Assembly (NCBI GenBank): GCA_965246835.1 | Contig: CBDFFQ010000001.1 | Location: forward strand, 1,860,001 to 1,924,000 | Length of the DNA: 64,000 bases | DNA from: JANPPS01 sp965246835 | GTDB taxonomy: Bacteria > Pseudomonadota > Alphaproteobacteria > Acetobacterales > Acetobacteraceae | Direction of reading: 5' to 3' | Made by a program: the position numbers and the translations under genes | Notes under the pieces: model-generated | Database searches by the model: none | What the model was told of the DNA's origin: nothing | The model's input: the letters and a program-made list of their open reading frames with translations, nothing else | Shown here: positions 35,235-42,826 of the stretch, in pieces | Layout of the letters: the number at the start of each line of letters is the position of its first letter | Numbering within the stretch: position 1 is the stretch's first letter

Positions 35235-35654
35235 TCAGCCCGCCATGGCGTAGGATTGCGTGGCGAGCACGCCGGCGGTGGCGCGCAGCTGGCAGCGCAA
35301 CCGGGCCACCAGCTCGGCCATCGGCAGGTCGGTCGGCAGATGATCATCCGCTCCGGCTTCGAAGCTCAGGACCGCGTCCTCCTCCTCGATCGAGTCGGAT
35401 AGGATCACGACCGGCGTCCAGTTCCCGGCCCGGCGCCATCCGGCGCAAACCGTGCGCCCGTCGCCATCCGGTAGGTCTTGAGCCAGCACCACGGCGTCGA
35501 ATGGTCCGCGGGCGGAACCCATCAGGGCCCGGGCGTGTTCTGCAGAACTGGCGCTACAGACTTGGTAGCTGCCCCTGGCTTCAAGTTCCTTCGCCACCAT
35601 CTGGCGTAGAGACGCATCGGATACAACCAAAAGAACCCATCCACCGTAGACCAT
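35235..35654 (-). CDS. Stand-alone pseudo-receiver domain protein
   Basis: A 139-residue protein with a CheY-like receiver fold: start VLLVVSDASLR, then FDAVVLAQDLPDGDG, PVVILSDS and FEAGADDHLPTDLPMAELVARLR. Aligning to canonical receivers puts Ala58 at the phospho-acceptor Asp and Thr108 at the conserved Lys; only one Asp of the N-terminal acidic pair remains (D13). It is therefore unlikely to be phosphorylated in the usual way. There is no output domain. It is divergent from the ClpP-like gene across a 214-bp AT-richer gap. Confidence 0.8.
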   Translation of the reverse strand: MVYGGWVLLVVSDASLRQMVAKELEARGSYQVCSASSAEHARALMGSARGPFDAVVLAQDLPDGDGRTVCAGWRRAGNWTPVVILSDSIEEEDAVLSFEAGADDHLPTDLPMAELVARLRCQLRATAGVLATQSYAMAG

Positions 35655-35868
35655 GACCCCGTCCCTCCTCTGATTTTTGGATTGTATGACGGTCGGTTAA
35701 CAGTTTGTTAGTCAAGTTGTGTTGGATTGTGTCAAACCTTAAGAGAGTTCTCGTATTTGAGACATTCTCATTGGCTGATCCCCCAAACATCCGGGAGCTT
35801 GCGTGTGGGCTTGCCGCCGGGCACATCTGGCCGCAAGTAGAGGGGACCGTCCGCAACCGAGGTGCTCC
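35655..35868. promoter_or_regulatory. AT-richer divergent intergenic region with repeated nonamer
   Basis: The first about 110 bp are distinctly AT-richer than the surrounding genes, as expected for a divergent promoter. The nonamer TTGGATTGT occurs at 35677 and again at 35722, 45 bp apart. The palindrome GAGAGTTCTC lies around 35743-35752. No confident -35/-10 pair or sigma-32 site could be fixed by eye. Confidence 0.3.
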
Positions 35869-36561
35869 TTGATCCACCGTCCGACCCAGTCCCTGTATGC
35901 AACACCCGCCCATGCCGGCGACGATGACGAGCGCGATCCGGACCAGCCGGACGTGCCGGAGCCGGAGGGCCCGCATCCGCAGGAGCCCGGGGACAACAAG
36001 ACGCTGTCCTCCCCGGTCAACGAGCTGGAGAGCCGGCTGTTCAAGACCCGCACCGTGCTGGTGTTCGGCGCCATCAACGACAAGGTGGCCCGGGACGTGA
36101 CCGGCCGGCTGCTGGCGCTCGCCAGTGACAGCGACAAGCCGATCGACGTCTATGTGAACTCGCCCGGTGGCCACGTGGAGAGCGGGGACACGATCCACGA
36201 CATGATCCGCTTCGTGGACGCGATGGCGCCGGTGCGCATGATCGGCACCGGCTGGGTCGCGAGCGCCGGGGCGCTGATCTTCCTGGCGGCCGCCAAGGAG
36301 CGGCGCATGTGCCTGCCGAACACGCGCTTCCTGTTGCACCAGCCGATGGGCGGCGTGCGCGGCCCGGCGACCGACATCGACATTGAGGCGCGCGAGATCA
36401 TCAAGATGCGCCAGCGCATCAACCACATCATCGCGCACGAGACCGGGCAGGACTACGCCAAGGTGGTGAAGGATACCGACCGCAACCACTGGATGTCCGC
36501 CGACGAGGCGATCGCCTACGGCATGGTGGCCAAGGTCGTGCGGAGCGCCAAGGAGCTCTGA
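35869..36561 (+). CDS. ClpP-like serine protease subunit with acidic N-terminal extension
   Basis: A 230-residue ClpP-family protein. The catalytic residues are present: Ser132 in GWVASAGAL, His157 in LLHQPMGG and Asp204 in DTDRNHW; SPGGHVESG forms the substrate loop. Residues 18-42 are an acidic/Pro-rich extension (DDDERDPDQPDVPEPEG) not found in housekeeping ClpP. No clpX follows, so this is likely the second, accessory ClpP known in many alphaproteobacteria. The start is set at TTG 35869 because GAGG stands about six bases upstream and no in-frame ATG precedes the conserved domain. Confidence 0.85.
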   Translation: MIHRPTQSLYATPAHAGDDDERDPDQPDVPEPEGPHPQEPGDNKTLSSPVNELESRLFKTRTVLVFGAINDKVARDVTGRLLALASDSDKPIDVYVNSPGGHVESGDTIHDMIRFVDAMAPVRMIGTGWVASAGALIFLAAAKERRMCLPNTRFLLHQPMGGVRGPATDIDIEAREIIKMRQRINHIIAHETGQDYAKVVKDTDRNHWMSADEAIAYGMVAKVVRSAKEL

Positions 36562-36567
36562 CTTTTC

Positions 36568-37286
36568 GGTCCTTCGACAAGCTCAGGACGAACGGGAGAG
36601 CGCAGGCCGCCACACCGTGGCCGGAGCCTTGTGGTCCTTCGACAAGCTCAGGACAAGCGGGAGCGCGCAGGCCGCCGCACCGTTCGCCCTGAGCCTGTCG
36701 AAGGGCTAATCCGCCGCACGCAGCATGATCTTGCCGATATGCGCGCTGCTTTCCATCAAGCGATGCGCATCGCCCACGCGGTCGAGCGGGAAAGCGTGGG
36801 CCGCCGCACCGTGGCCCGAGCCTTGTGGTCCTTCGACAAGCTCAGGACAAGCGGGAGAGCGCAGGCCGCCGCACCGTTCGCCCTGAGCCTGTCGAAGGGC
36901 TAATCCGCCGCACGCAGCATGATCTTGTCGATATGCGCGCTGCTTTTCATCGGGCGGTGCGCATCGCCCGCGCGGTCGAACGGTAAGGCGTGGGCCGCCG
37001 CACCGTGGCCCGAGCCTTGTGGTCCTTCGACAAGCTCAGGACAAGCGGGAGCGCGCAGGCCGCCACACCGTTCGCCCTGAGCCTGTCGAAGGGCTAATCC
37101 GCCACACGCGGCATGATCTTGCCGATATGCGCGCTGCTTTCCATCAGGCGGTGCGCATCGCCCACGCGGTCGAGCGGGAACGCGCAGGCGCCGCACCGTG
37201 GCCCGAGCCTTGTGGTCCTTCGACAAGCTCAGGACAACCAGGAACGCGCAGGCCGCCGCACCGTTCGCCCTAAGCTTGTCGAAGGG
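36568..37286. repeat. 193-194 bp tandem repeat array built from the 3' end of the adjacent gene
   Basis: The marker GTGGTCCTTCGACAAG recurs at 36631, 36825, 37019 and 37212 (periods 194, 194 and 193). Each unit has two parts. One is about 107 bp with inverted arms CCTTCGACAAGCTCAGG and CCTGAGCCTGTCGAAGG (first pair 36636-36652 and 36688-36704). The other is an 88-bp copy of the last 29 codons and stop of the quinone oxidoreductase gene, at 36706-36793, 36900-36987 and 37094-about 37180; the real one is at 37287-37374. A partial palindrome precedes the array at 36570. The copies have diverged by point changes. There is no independent gene in this gap; the hairpins may terminate the convergent clpP-like and oxidoreductase transcripts. 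Confidence 0.92.
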
Positions 37287-38282
37287 CTAATCCGCCACAC
37301 GCAGCATGATCTTGCCGATATGCGCGCTGCTCTCCATCAAGCGGTGCGCATCGCCCACGCGATCGAGCGGGAAAATCTCGTGGATCACGGGCCCGCAGCG
37401 CCCGGCGGACAGCACCGGCCAGACCTTCTCCTGCAACGCCCGGGCGATGGCGCCCTTCTGGACCGCAGTGCGGGGGCGCATCGTGCTGCCGGTGATCGTC
37501 AGGCGCTTGGTCATGATCGTCGTCATGTCGAACGCCTCCACCTTGGGGCCGCCCAGGAAGGCGATCAGCACCAGGCGCCCATCCATCGCCAGGCACCGCA
37601 GGTTCTGCTGCGCGTAGGGGCCGCCCACCATGTCCAGCACCACATCCACCCCGGCACCGCCGGTGAACTCCCGCACTGCCACCGCAAAATCACCCTGCTT
37701 GTAGTTGATGGCGGCGTCCGCGCCATAGCGCACGCAGGCGTCGCACTTGGCGGACGAGCCCGCGGTGGCATAGGTCCGGCTGCCGAACTCCCGGGCGAGT
37801 TGGATGGCGGTCAGCCCGATGCCGCTGGTGCCGCCATGCACCAAAGCGCGCTCCCCGGGCCGCAACCGCCCCATGTCGAACAGATTGGCCCAGACGGTGA
37901 ACATGTTCTCCGGCAACGCGGCCGCCCGGATCGCGTCATAGCCGGCGGGCCACGGCAGGCATTGGGTGCCGGGCGCCACGCAATACTCGGCATAGCCACC
38001 GCCATTGGCCAGCGCGCAGACCCGGTCCCCCAGGGCCCAACCGGCGCCGTCGCCGGTTGCCATCACCTCACCCGCGACCTCCAGGCCCATGACGGGGCTG
38101 GCGCCGGGCGGCGGGGGATAGTGGCCCAGGCGCTGCGACACGTCCGGCCGGTTCACACCCGCGGCCAATACTCGAATGAGCACATCGCCGGGGCCGGGTT
38201 GCGGCACGGGGCCGGTCGCGACGTGCATCGTCTCGGGGCCGCCAGGCGTGTGGGCGATCAGGCGCATCGTTGCCGGAATCAT
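37287..38282 (-). CDS. NAD(P)H:quinone oxidoreductase (zinc-independent MDR, PIG3-type)
   Basis: A 331-residue medium-chain reductase. It shows GLEVAGEVMATG, a nucleotide-binding stretch LVHGGTSGIGLTAIQLAREFG with TYATAGSSAKCDACVRYGAD, and VVLDMVGGPYAQQNL. There are no structural or catalytic zinc ligands, and the pattern matches the PIG3/TP53I3-like quinone reductases. ATG 38282 has AAGGA upstream. Its last 29 codons are duplicated three times just downstream in the tandem array. It lies 12 bp after the amidase stop, probably in one operon. Confidence 0.88.
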   Translation of the reverse strand: MIPATMRLIAHTPGGPETMHVATGPVPQPGPGDVLIRVLAAGVNRPDVSQRLGHYPPPPGASPVMGLEVAGEVMATGDGAGWALGDRVCALANGGGYAEYCVAPGTQCLPWPAGYDAIRAAALPENMFTVWANLFDMGRLRPGERALVHGGTSGIGLTAIQLAREFGSRTYATAGSSAKCDACVRYGADAAINYKQGDFAVAVREFTGGAGVDVVLDMVGGPYAQQNLRCLAMDGRLVLIAFLGGPKVEAFDMTTIMTKRLTITGSTMRPRTAVQKGAIARALQEKVWPVLSAGRCGPVIHEIFPLDRVGDAHRLMESSAHIGKIMLRVAD

Positions 38283-38293
38283 GCGTTTTCCTT

Positions 38294-39682
38294 CTACACC
38301 GGATCGATCGGCGAGGGCGGCACGCCCCCGGCCTCGATCGCTTCGCCCGCCAACAGCAGCAGGTCTTCCCGATAGCGCCCGGCGACCAGCTGCACACCGA
38401 CCGGTGCGCGCCCGACAAGGCCGGTCGAGACCACGAGGCCGGGCAGGCCCATCAGCGGCAAACCGGTCTGCGTCAGTTGCGCGGCCCATACCCGGTCGAA
38501 ATCCTGGATATCGGCGTCGTCCTCGAACGGCAGCTCCGCCGAGACCGGCATCAGCACCACGGGATGCCGCTCGAGAAACAGCAGCCACTCCCGCGTGAGT
38601 GCCACCCGGCGCACCAACGCCTTCCCAAGCGCGTCGGGCGACATCGCCCCGGCCACCTTCGCGAACGGCCGAATGCAGGCGAGCGCACCGGTGTCGCCCT
38701 CCCGCTCGGCCGCCTGCAGCAGCGCGTCATAGCCGTCGCCGAGCCAAAGCTGGATCTGCAACGCCGTGGCTTCATGAAGGGAGGGCAGCTCCTCGATCAT
38801 GTCCACCCGCCATCCCGCGGTCTCGAGCCGCCGGCCTGCGTCCAGCAGCGCGGCCTCCACCTCCGGCACGATGCGCAGGCCGCCGGGGCGGAGGCAGATC
38901 GTGGCGACACTGTCGCGCGGGGGTCCCTCGAGCGGCGCCGGCACCCACCAGGGGTCCCGCGGATCGGGCGCCGCCATCGCGTGCAGCCCGGCGCGCAGAT
39001 CGGCGATCGTCCGCCCGATCGGGCCCGACACCGCCATGAGTTGGGCGCCAATCGCCCGGTCCGGTCCCGAGGCGTTCCAGGCCGCCACCCGCCCCAACGT
39101 GGGCCGCAGCCCATGGATGCCGCAAGCATAGGCCGGATAGCGGATGGAGCCGCCGATATCCGTGCCGTGCGCCAGGTGCCCGATCCCGGCCGCCACCCCG
39201 GCCGCGGCGCCACCGGAGGAGCCGCCGGGCGTCAATGCACGGTCCCGCGGATTGCGGGTGCGGCCATGCAGGGCGTTGCCGGTGAACCAGCGCACGGAAA
39301 AGGCCGGCGCGTTGGTGCGTCCCAAAATCACCGCCCCGGCCCGGCGCAGATTGTCCACCACCGGACTGTCCTGGGTCGCGATAAGGTCCCGCTGCGCCTG
39401 CAGCCCGTTGGTGGTGGCATAGCCGGCCATGTCGGCGTTGACCTTGATCGTCACCGGCACGCCCGCCAGCTTCCCGGGATCGCCGCCCCGCGCCACGAGT
39501 GCGTCGATCGCATCGGCCTCCGCCAGCACCGCCTCGGGACGGTGCGCGACCACGGCGTTGATCGCTGGATTGACCGCATCGAGCCGCGCGAGCGAGGCCA
39601 GAGCCGCCTCCCGCGCCGACACGGAACGGCCGCGCACCCGGGCGGCCAGGTCGGTGGCGGACAGGGTCCACAGTTCGGTCAT
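38294..39682 (-). CDS. Amidase (amidase-signature family)
   Basis: A 462-residue amidase-signature enzyme with the full Ser-cisSer-Lys triad: Lys80 in VPVTIKVNADM, Ser around 155 in TPGGSSGGAAAG and Ser179 in GTDIGGSIRYPA. Substrates of this family range from simple amides to Glu-tRNA(Gln). The absence of gatB/gatC neighbours and the divergent C-terminus argue against GatA. ATG 39682 has GAGGAGAG upstream; the earlier ATG would extend into low-quality sequence. An orphan solute-binding protein gene precedes it. Confidence 0.88.
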   Translation of the reverse strand: MTELWTLSATDLAARVRGRSVSAREAALASLARLDAVNPAINAVVAHRPEAVLAEADAIDALVARGGDPGKLAGVPVTIKVNADMAGYATTNGLQAQRDLIATQDSPVVDNLRRAGAVILGRTNAPAFSVRWFTGNALHGRTRNPRDRALTPGGSSGGAAAGVAAGIGHLAHGTDIGGSIRYPAYACGIHGLRPTLGRVAAWNASGPDRAIGAQLMAVSGPIGRTIADLRAGLHAMAAPDPRDPWWVPAPLEGPPRDSVATICLRPGGLRIVPEVEAALLDAGRRLETAGWRVDMIEELPSLHEATALQIQLWLGDGYDALLQAAEREGDTGALACIRPFAKVAGAMSPDALGKALVRRVALTREWLLFLERHPVVLMPVSAELPFEDDADIQDFDRVWAAQLTQTGLPLMGLPGLVVSTGLVGRAPVGVQLVAGRYREDLLLLAGEAIEAGGVPPSPIDPV

Positions 39683-39742
39683 CGCGGGCTCTCCTCGGTC
39701 GGAGGGAAGCCTGTCATGCCCGCCCTGGCCCGGCAAACGGCC

Positions 39743-40747
39743 CTACGTGCCAGCGAGCCCGGCCGATTGCGGCATGAAGTAGTCCGTCCATTTCTCGGGC
39801 TTGGTCTTGAGCGTGCCGGTCCGGTGCAGGAACTCGGCGAACTTGAGCGTGCCCTCGGGCCGGGTGGAGAAGATCATGTCGGGCTGGCGCAACAGCTCCG
39901 CCAGCTCGGCCTCCGGCATGCGGTCGCGGGAGACCTCGATGTAGTCGCGCGCGGCGGCCACGGGATCGTCCCGCACGCTGGCGACGGCCTCGGCCGAAGC
40001 GTCGATCAGGGCCTGGATCATGCCGGGCTGGCGCTGGGCGTAGCGGGTGGGCCCGAACAGCACCGCCGTGCACAGCGGCACGCCCAGGATCTGCGCCGCG
40101 TCCGTCACGGCATGGGCGCCCGGCACCTCCCGCAGCTCCCGCCCGATGAACGGGGGCGAGCCGAAATGGCTGCGCACCTCGTGGCCTGCGTTCTTGAGCG
40201 CGATCAGCGCGTCCGGATGCCCCATCTGCACCGTGTTGGCGTCCAGCCGCTTCCACTGGTCGGCGCCGAACACCTGTTCGCACGCCATCTGGATCAGGAT
40301 CGCGGGCGTGGACACCAGCACGGTCGGCACGGCGATGCGGTCCTGCGGGCCGTAATCCTGGATGCGCTTGATCCGGTCTTCGCGCGTGACCAGCACGGCC
40401 GGCAGGGCGGAGTTGGACACGATGCCCTTCACGCCGCCCTTGGTGCGGTCCCAGAGCAGCAGAAGGTTGCCGGGCCCGGCCGCCACCACGTCGATGTTGC
40501 CGGACAGCATCGCGTCCGTCGCGTTGCCGCCGCCCGGGAAGTCGGACCATTCGGCCACGCCGTCCGGGATGCCGAGCCGGGCCGCATGCTTCTCCACCAG
40601 CTTGCGGCGCTGCATGACCTGCATCGGCAGGAAGTTCACGCCCTGGATGCGGGCGACGCGAATGGTGGGCGGCCCCTCCGCCCGGGCCTCCCGGCCCAGC
40701 GTGGCGGCGGCCAGCGACGTGGCGAGCAGGCTGCGGCGTGTCGTCAT
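39743..40747 (-). CDS. NitT/TauT-type (NMT1-like) periplasmic solute-binding protein
   Basis: A 334-residue binding protein with a Tat/Sec-like leader (MTTRRSLLATSLAAATLG, cut near ARA). The mature part starts TIRVARIQGVNFLPM and holds the GNIDVVAAGPGN region typical of nitrate/sulfonate/thiamine-precursor binding proteins. No ATPase or permease gene is adjacent, so it must share a transporter encoded elsewhere or work alone. ATG 40747 has GGGAGG upstream. It is likely co-transcribed with the amidase, suggesting that an amide or N-containing compound is captured (inference). Confidence 0.8.
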   Translation of the reverse strand: MTTRRSLLATSLAAATLGREARAEGPPTIRVARIQGVNFLPMQVMQRRKLVEKHAARLGIPDGVAEWSDFPGGGNATDAMLSGNIDVVAAGPGNLLLLWDRTKGGVKGIVSNSALPAVLVTREDRIKRIQDYGPQDRIAVPTVLVSTPAILIQMACEQVFGADQWKRLDANTVQMGHPDALIALKNAGHEVRSHFGSPPFIGRELREVPGAHAVTDAAQILGVPLCTAVLFGPTRYAQRQPGMIQALIDASAEAVASVRDDPVAAARDYIEVSRDRMPEAELAELLRQPDMIFSTRPEGTLKFAEFLHRTGTLKTKPEKWTDYFMPQSAGLAGT

Positions 40748-40871
40748 CCCTTGGCCTCCCGGGCATTGTTTCGTGGTGTCATTGTTAGTAGCGTCGCGCG
40801 GCCGTGAATAGCGCCGCCGCGGGCCAAAACCAATCCAGAGACCAACCCGGAAACAACAAGGGGACACGTTC

Positions 40872-41879
40872 ATGCGACCGTTGATCGCCGCCATGCTCGG
40901 CCTGTTCGCCATCGCCCCGGCCGCCGCGGAAGACGCGCCGCTCGTGATCCAGCGCCAGGGCAGCTTCTTCGTCGGCGGGCGGGAGGTCGCGTCCGAGACG
41001 CTGTCCACGCTGCCGGCCTTCGCGCCCAAGGGGACCGTGACGGTGGACCAGGTCTATGTGCACTACCAGGTGCCGGCCAACGCCCCCGCGCGGCCGTCAT
41101 TGACCCTGATCCATGGCTGCTGCCTCACGGGCGCCACGTGGGAGACGACACCCGATGGCCGGATGGGCTGGGACGAGTATTTCGTCCGTAAGGGCTACGC
41201 CACCTATGTCGTGGACCAGGCGTGGCGCGGGCGGTCGGCGGGCGAGTATTCCGCGATCAACGCCGTGCGCCAGGGCAGCCTGCCGGCGGAGAAGCTGCCG
41301 GTCGTGTTCTCCGCCGGGCATGAGGGCGCCTGGCCGATCTTCCGCTTCGGCACGGCCTATCCGCAGGTGAACCCCGGCCTGCAATTCCCGCTGGAGGCGC
41401 AGGGCGAGTTCTGGAAGCAGATGGTGTCCGATTCCGCCGCGGCGCTACCCTCGCCCAACCCGACGGTGGCGGGCCTGTCGGAGCTGGCGAAGCGGCTGGA
41501 GCGCACGGTGCTGATCAGCCACTCGCAATCCGGCATCTACCCGTTTCAGGCGGCCGCGCGCAGCCCGCAGGGCGTGGCCGGCATCGTGGCACTCGAGCCC
41601 GGCGCCTGTCCGGCCGCCGACGGGGACATGGCGCCCTACAAGGCGATCCCGATCCTGGTGATGTTCGGCGATTTCGTGCCGGAAAGCACCTGGTGGGCGC
41701 CGCGCCTTGCGTCCTGCCGGGCGTTCGTGGCGGCGGCGACGGCGGCGGGCGGCCGGGCGACGCTGATCGTGCTGCCGGAGCGGGGCATCAAAGGCAACTC
41801 ACATATGTTCATGCAGGACCGCAACAACCTGCAGGTGGCGGATGTGCTGCTAGAATGGGTGGGGCAGACCGTGAAGTGA
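40872..41879 (+). CDS. Exported alpha/beta hydrolase
   Basis: A 335-residue protein with a signal peptide (1-19, APAAA). An alpha/beta hydrolase core is visible: LTLIHGCCLTGATWE (oxyanion HG), ISHSQSGIYPF (nucleophile Ser in an S-H-S-Q-S variant of GxSxG), MFGDFVPES (acid) and GNSHMFMQDRN (His). It is probably a periplasmic esterase or related hydrolase of unknown substrate. ATG 40872 lies 124 bp from the divergent binding-protein gene, a gap that probably holds both promoters. Confidence 0.8.
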   Translation: MRPLIAAMLGLFAIAPAAAEDAPLVIQRQGSFFVGGREVASETLSTLPAFAPKGTVTVDQVYVHYQVPANAPARPSLTLIHGCCLTGATWETTPDGRMGWDEYFVRKGYATYVVDQAWRGRSAGEYSAINAVRQGSLPAEKLPVVFSAGHEGAWPIFRFGTAYPQVNPGLQFPLEAQGEFWKQMVSDSAAALPSPNPTVAGLSELAKRLERTVLISHSQSGIYPFQAAARSPQGVAGIVALEPGACPAADGDMAPYKAIPILVMFGDFVPESTWWAPRLASCRAFVAAATAAGGRATLIVLPERGIKGNSHMFMQDRNNLQVADVLLEWVGQTVK

Positions 41880-41926
41880 CGAAGGTTGGGCAGGCCCGGC
41901 TGACGGTTGCCGCGCTTAGGAACGGC

Positions 41927-42826
41927 CTACTCGCCCAGTGCCCGATACATCTCCGCCAGGTGGGCGCTGAGCGGCAGGCCCAGCGTCTCGCCGCCCGGCA
42001 GCCGGCCGGTGAGCCAGCGGTTGTAGAGCGCGACCAGCGTCCCCTGCTGCGCGAGGCGGGCGAAGGTGGTGCGAATGAGGATGGCGAGCGCCGGGTCATC
42101 GCGGCGGAAGCCGATGGCGTAGGGTTCGTAGGACAGGAACTCGCCCACGACCCGGAGCCGCCCCGCCGATTTATGGGTCGCGATCAGGCCGGCCAGTAGG
42201 ATGTCGTCGGAGGCGAACGCGTCGGCCTGACCGGCATCCAGCATGCGGTAGGCGGTTTCGAGGTCGGCCAATTCGGCGATCTTGACCCCGGCTGGCGCGA
42301 GGCGGCGGATCGCGGCGGCGTTGGTCGTGCCGGCGCCGACCACGACGGTGCGGCCCACGAGGTCGCGCAAGGTGGTGGCGGTGGAGGCGGCGGGGACCAG
42401 CAGCTTGGTGCCGGCCAGGAAGAACACCGGGGAGAACGCGACCGTCTTGGCCCGCTCCGCCGTGGCAGTGGTGGAGCCGCATTCGAGGTCGATCCGGCCA
42501 TCCACCAACATCGGCAGCCGCGCCTCGGCCGCCACGGGCACCAGCTGGATCCGGATGCCGGTCTGCCAGGCCGGGGCGTCATTGGGCAGCAAGTCGCGGT
42601 TCAGCGCCACCGCCACATCCGCCGCAATGGCCCGGCACAGATCGAGTGAGAAGCCGACGGGCTGCTTCCCCGGGTTCAGGAACGCAAAGGGCGGCGCGGT
42701 TTCGCGGTAGCCGACCCGGATCGTGCCGCGCTGGCCGATAACCTGCAGCGTGCCGGTAAGCGGCTCGCCCTCCTCCGCCAAAGCCGGGCTGGCCAGCAGC
42801 AGCGCGGCGAGGATCAGCCATCTCAT
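41927..42826 (-). CDS. Amino-acid-type periplasmic binding protein (GltI-like)
   Basis: A 299-residue solute-binding protein family 3 member. It has a signal peptide (1-17, SPALA), then GTIRVGYRETAPPFAF, VGFSLDLCRAIAADVA and RIDLECGSTTATAERAKTVAFS, close to the glutamate/aspartate-binding GltI type. Its ATG overlaps the stop of the upstream DAACS symporter gene by 4 bp. No ABC permease or ATPase of the polar amino acid class is nearby, so the pairing with a secondary carrier is notable. Confidence 0.87.
   Translation of the reverse strand: MRWLILAALLLASPALAEEGEPLTGTLQVIGQRGTIRVGYRETAPPFAFLNPGKQPVGFSLDLCRAIAADVAVALNRDLLPNDAPAWQTGIRIQLVPVAAEARLPMLVDGRIDLECGSTTATAERAKTVAFSPVFFLAGTKLLVPAASTATTLRDLVGRTVVVGAGTTNAAAIRRLAPAGVKIAELADLETAYRMLDAGQADAFASDDILLAGLIATHKSAGRLRVVGEFLSYEPYAIGFRRDDPALAILIRTTFARLAQQGTLVALYNRWLTGRLPGGETLGLPLSAHLAEMYRALGE

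Noticed and set aside
36568..37286. Possible CRISPR array or small genes in the repeat region
   Set aside because: The unit is 193-194 bp with no short repeat/variable spacer pattern, and short open frames inside are copies of a neighbouring gene end or palindrome, without start sites.
38294..39682. GatA subunit of Glu-tRNA(Gln) amidotransferase
   Set aside because: The amidase triad is shared, but no gatB/gatC is adjacent and the C-terminal half does not look like GatA.
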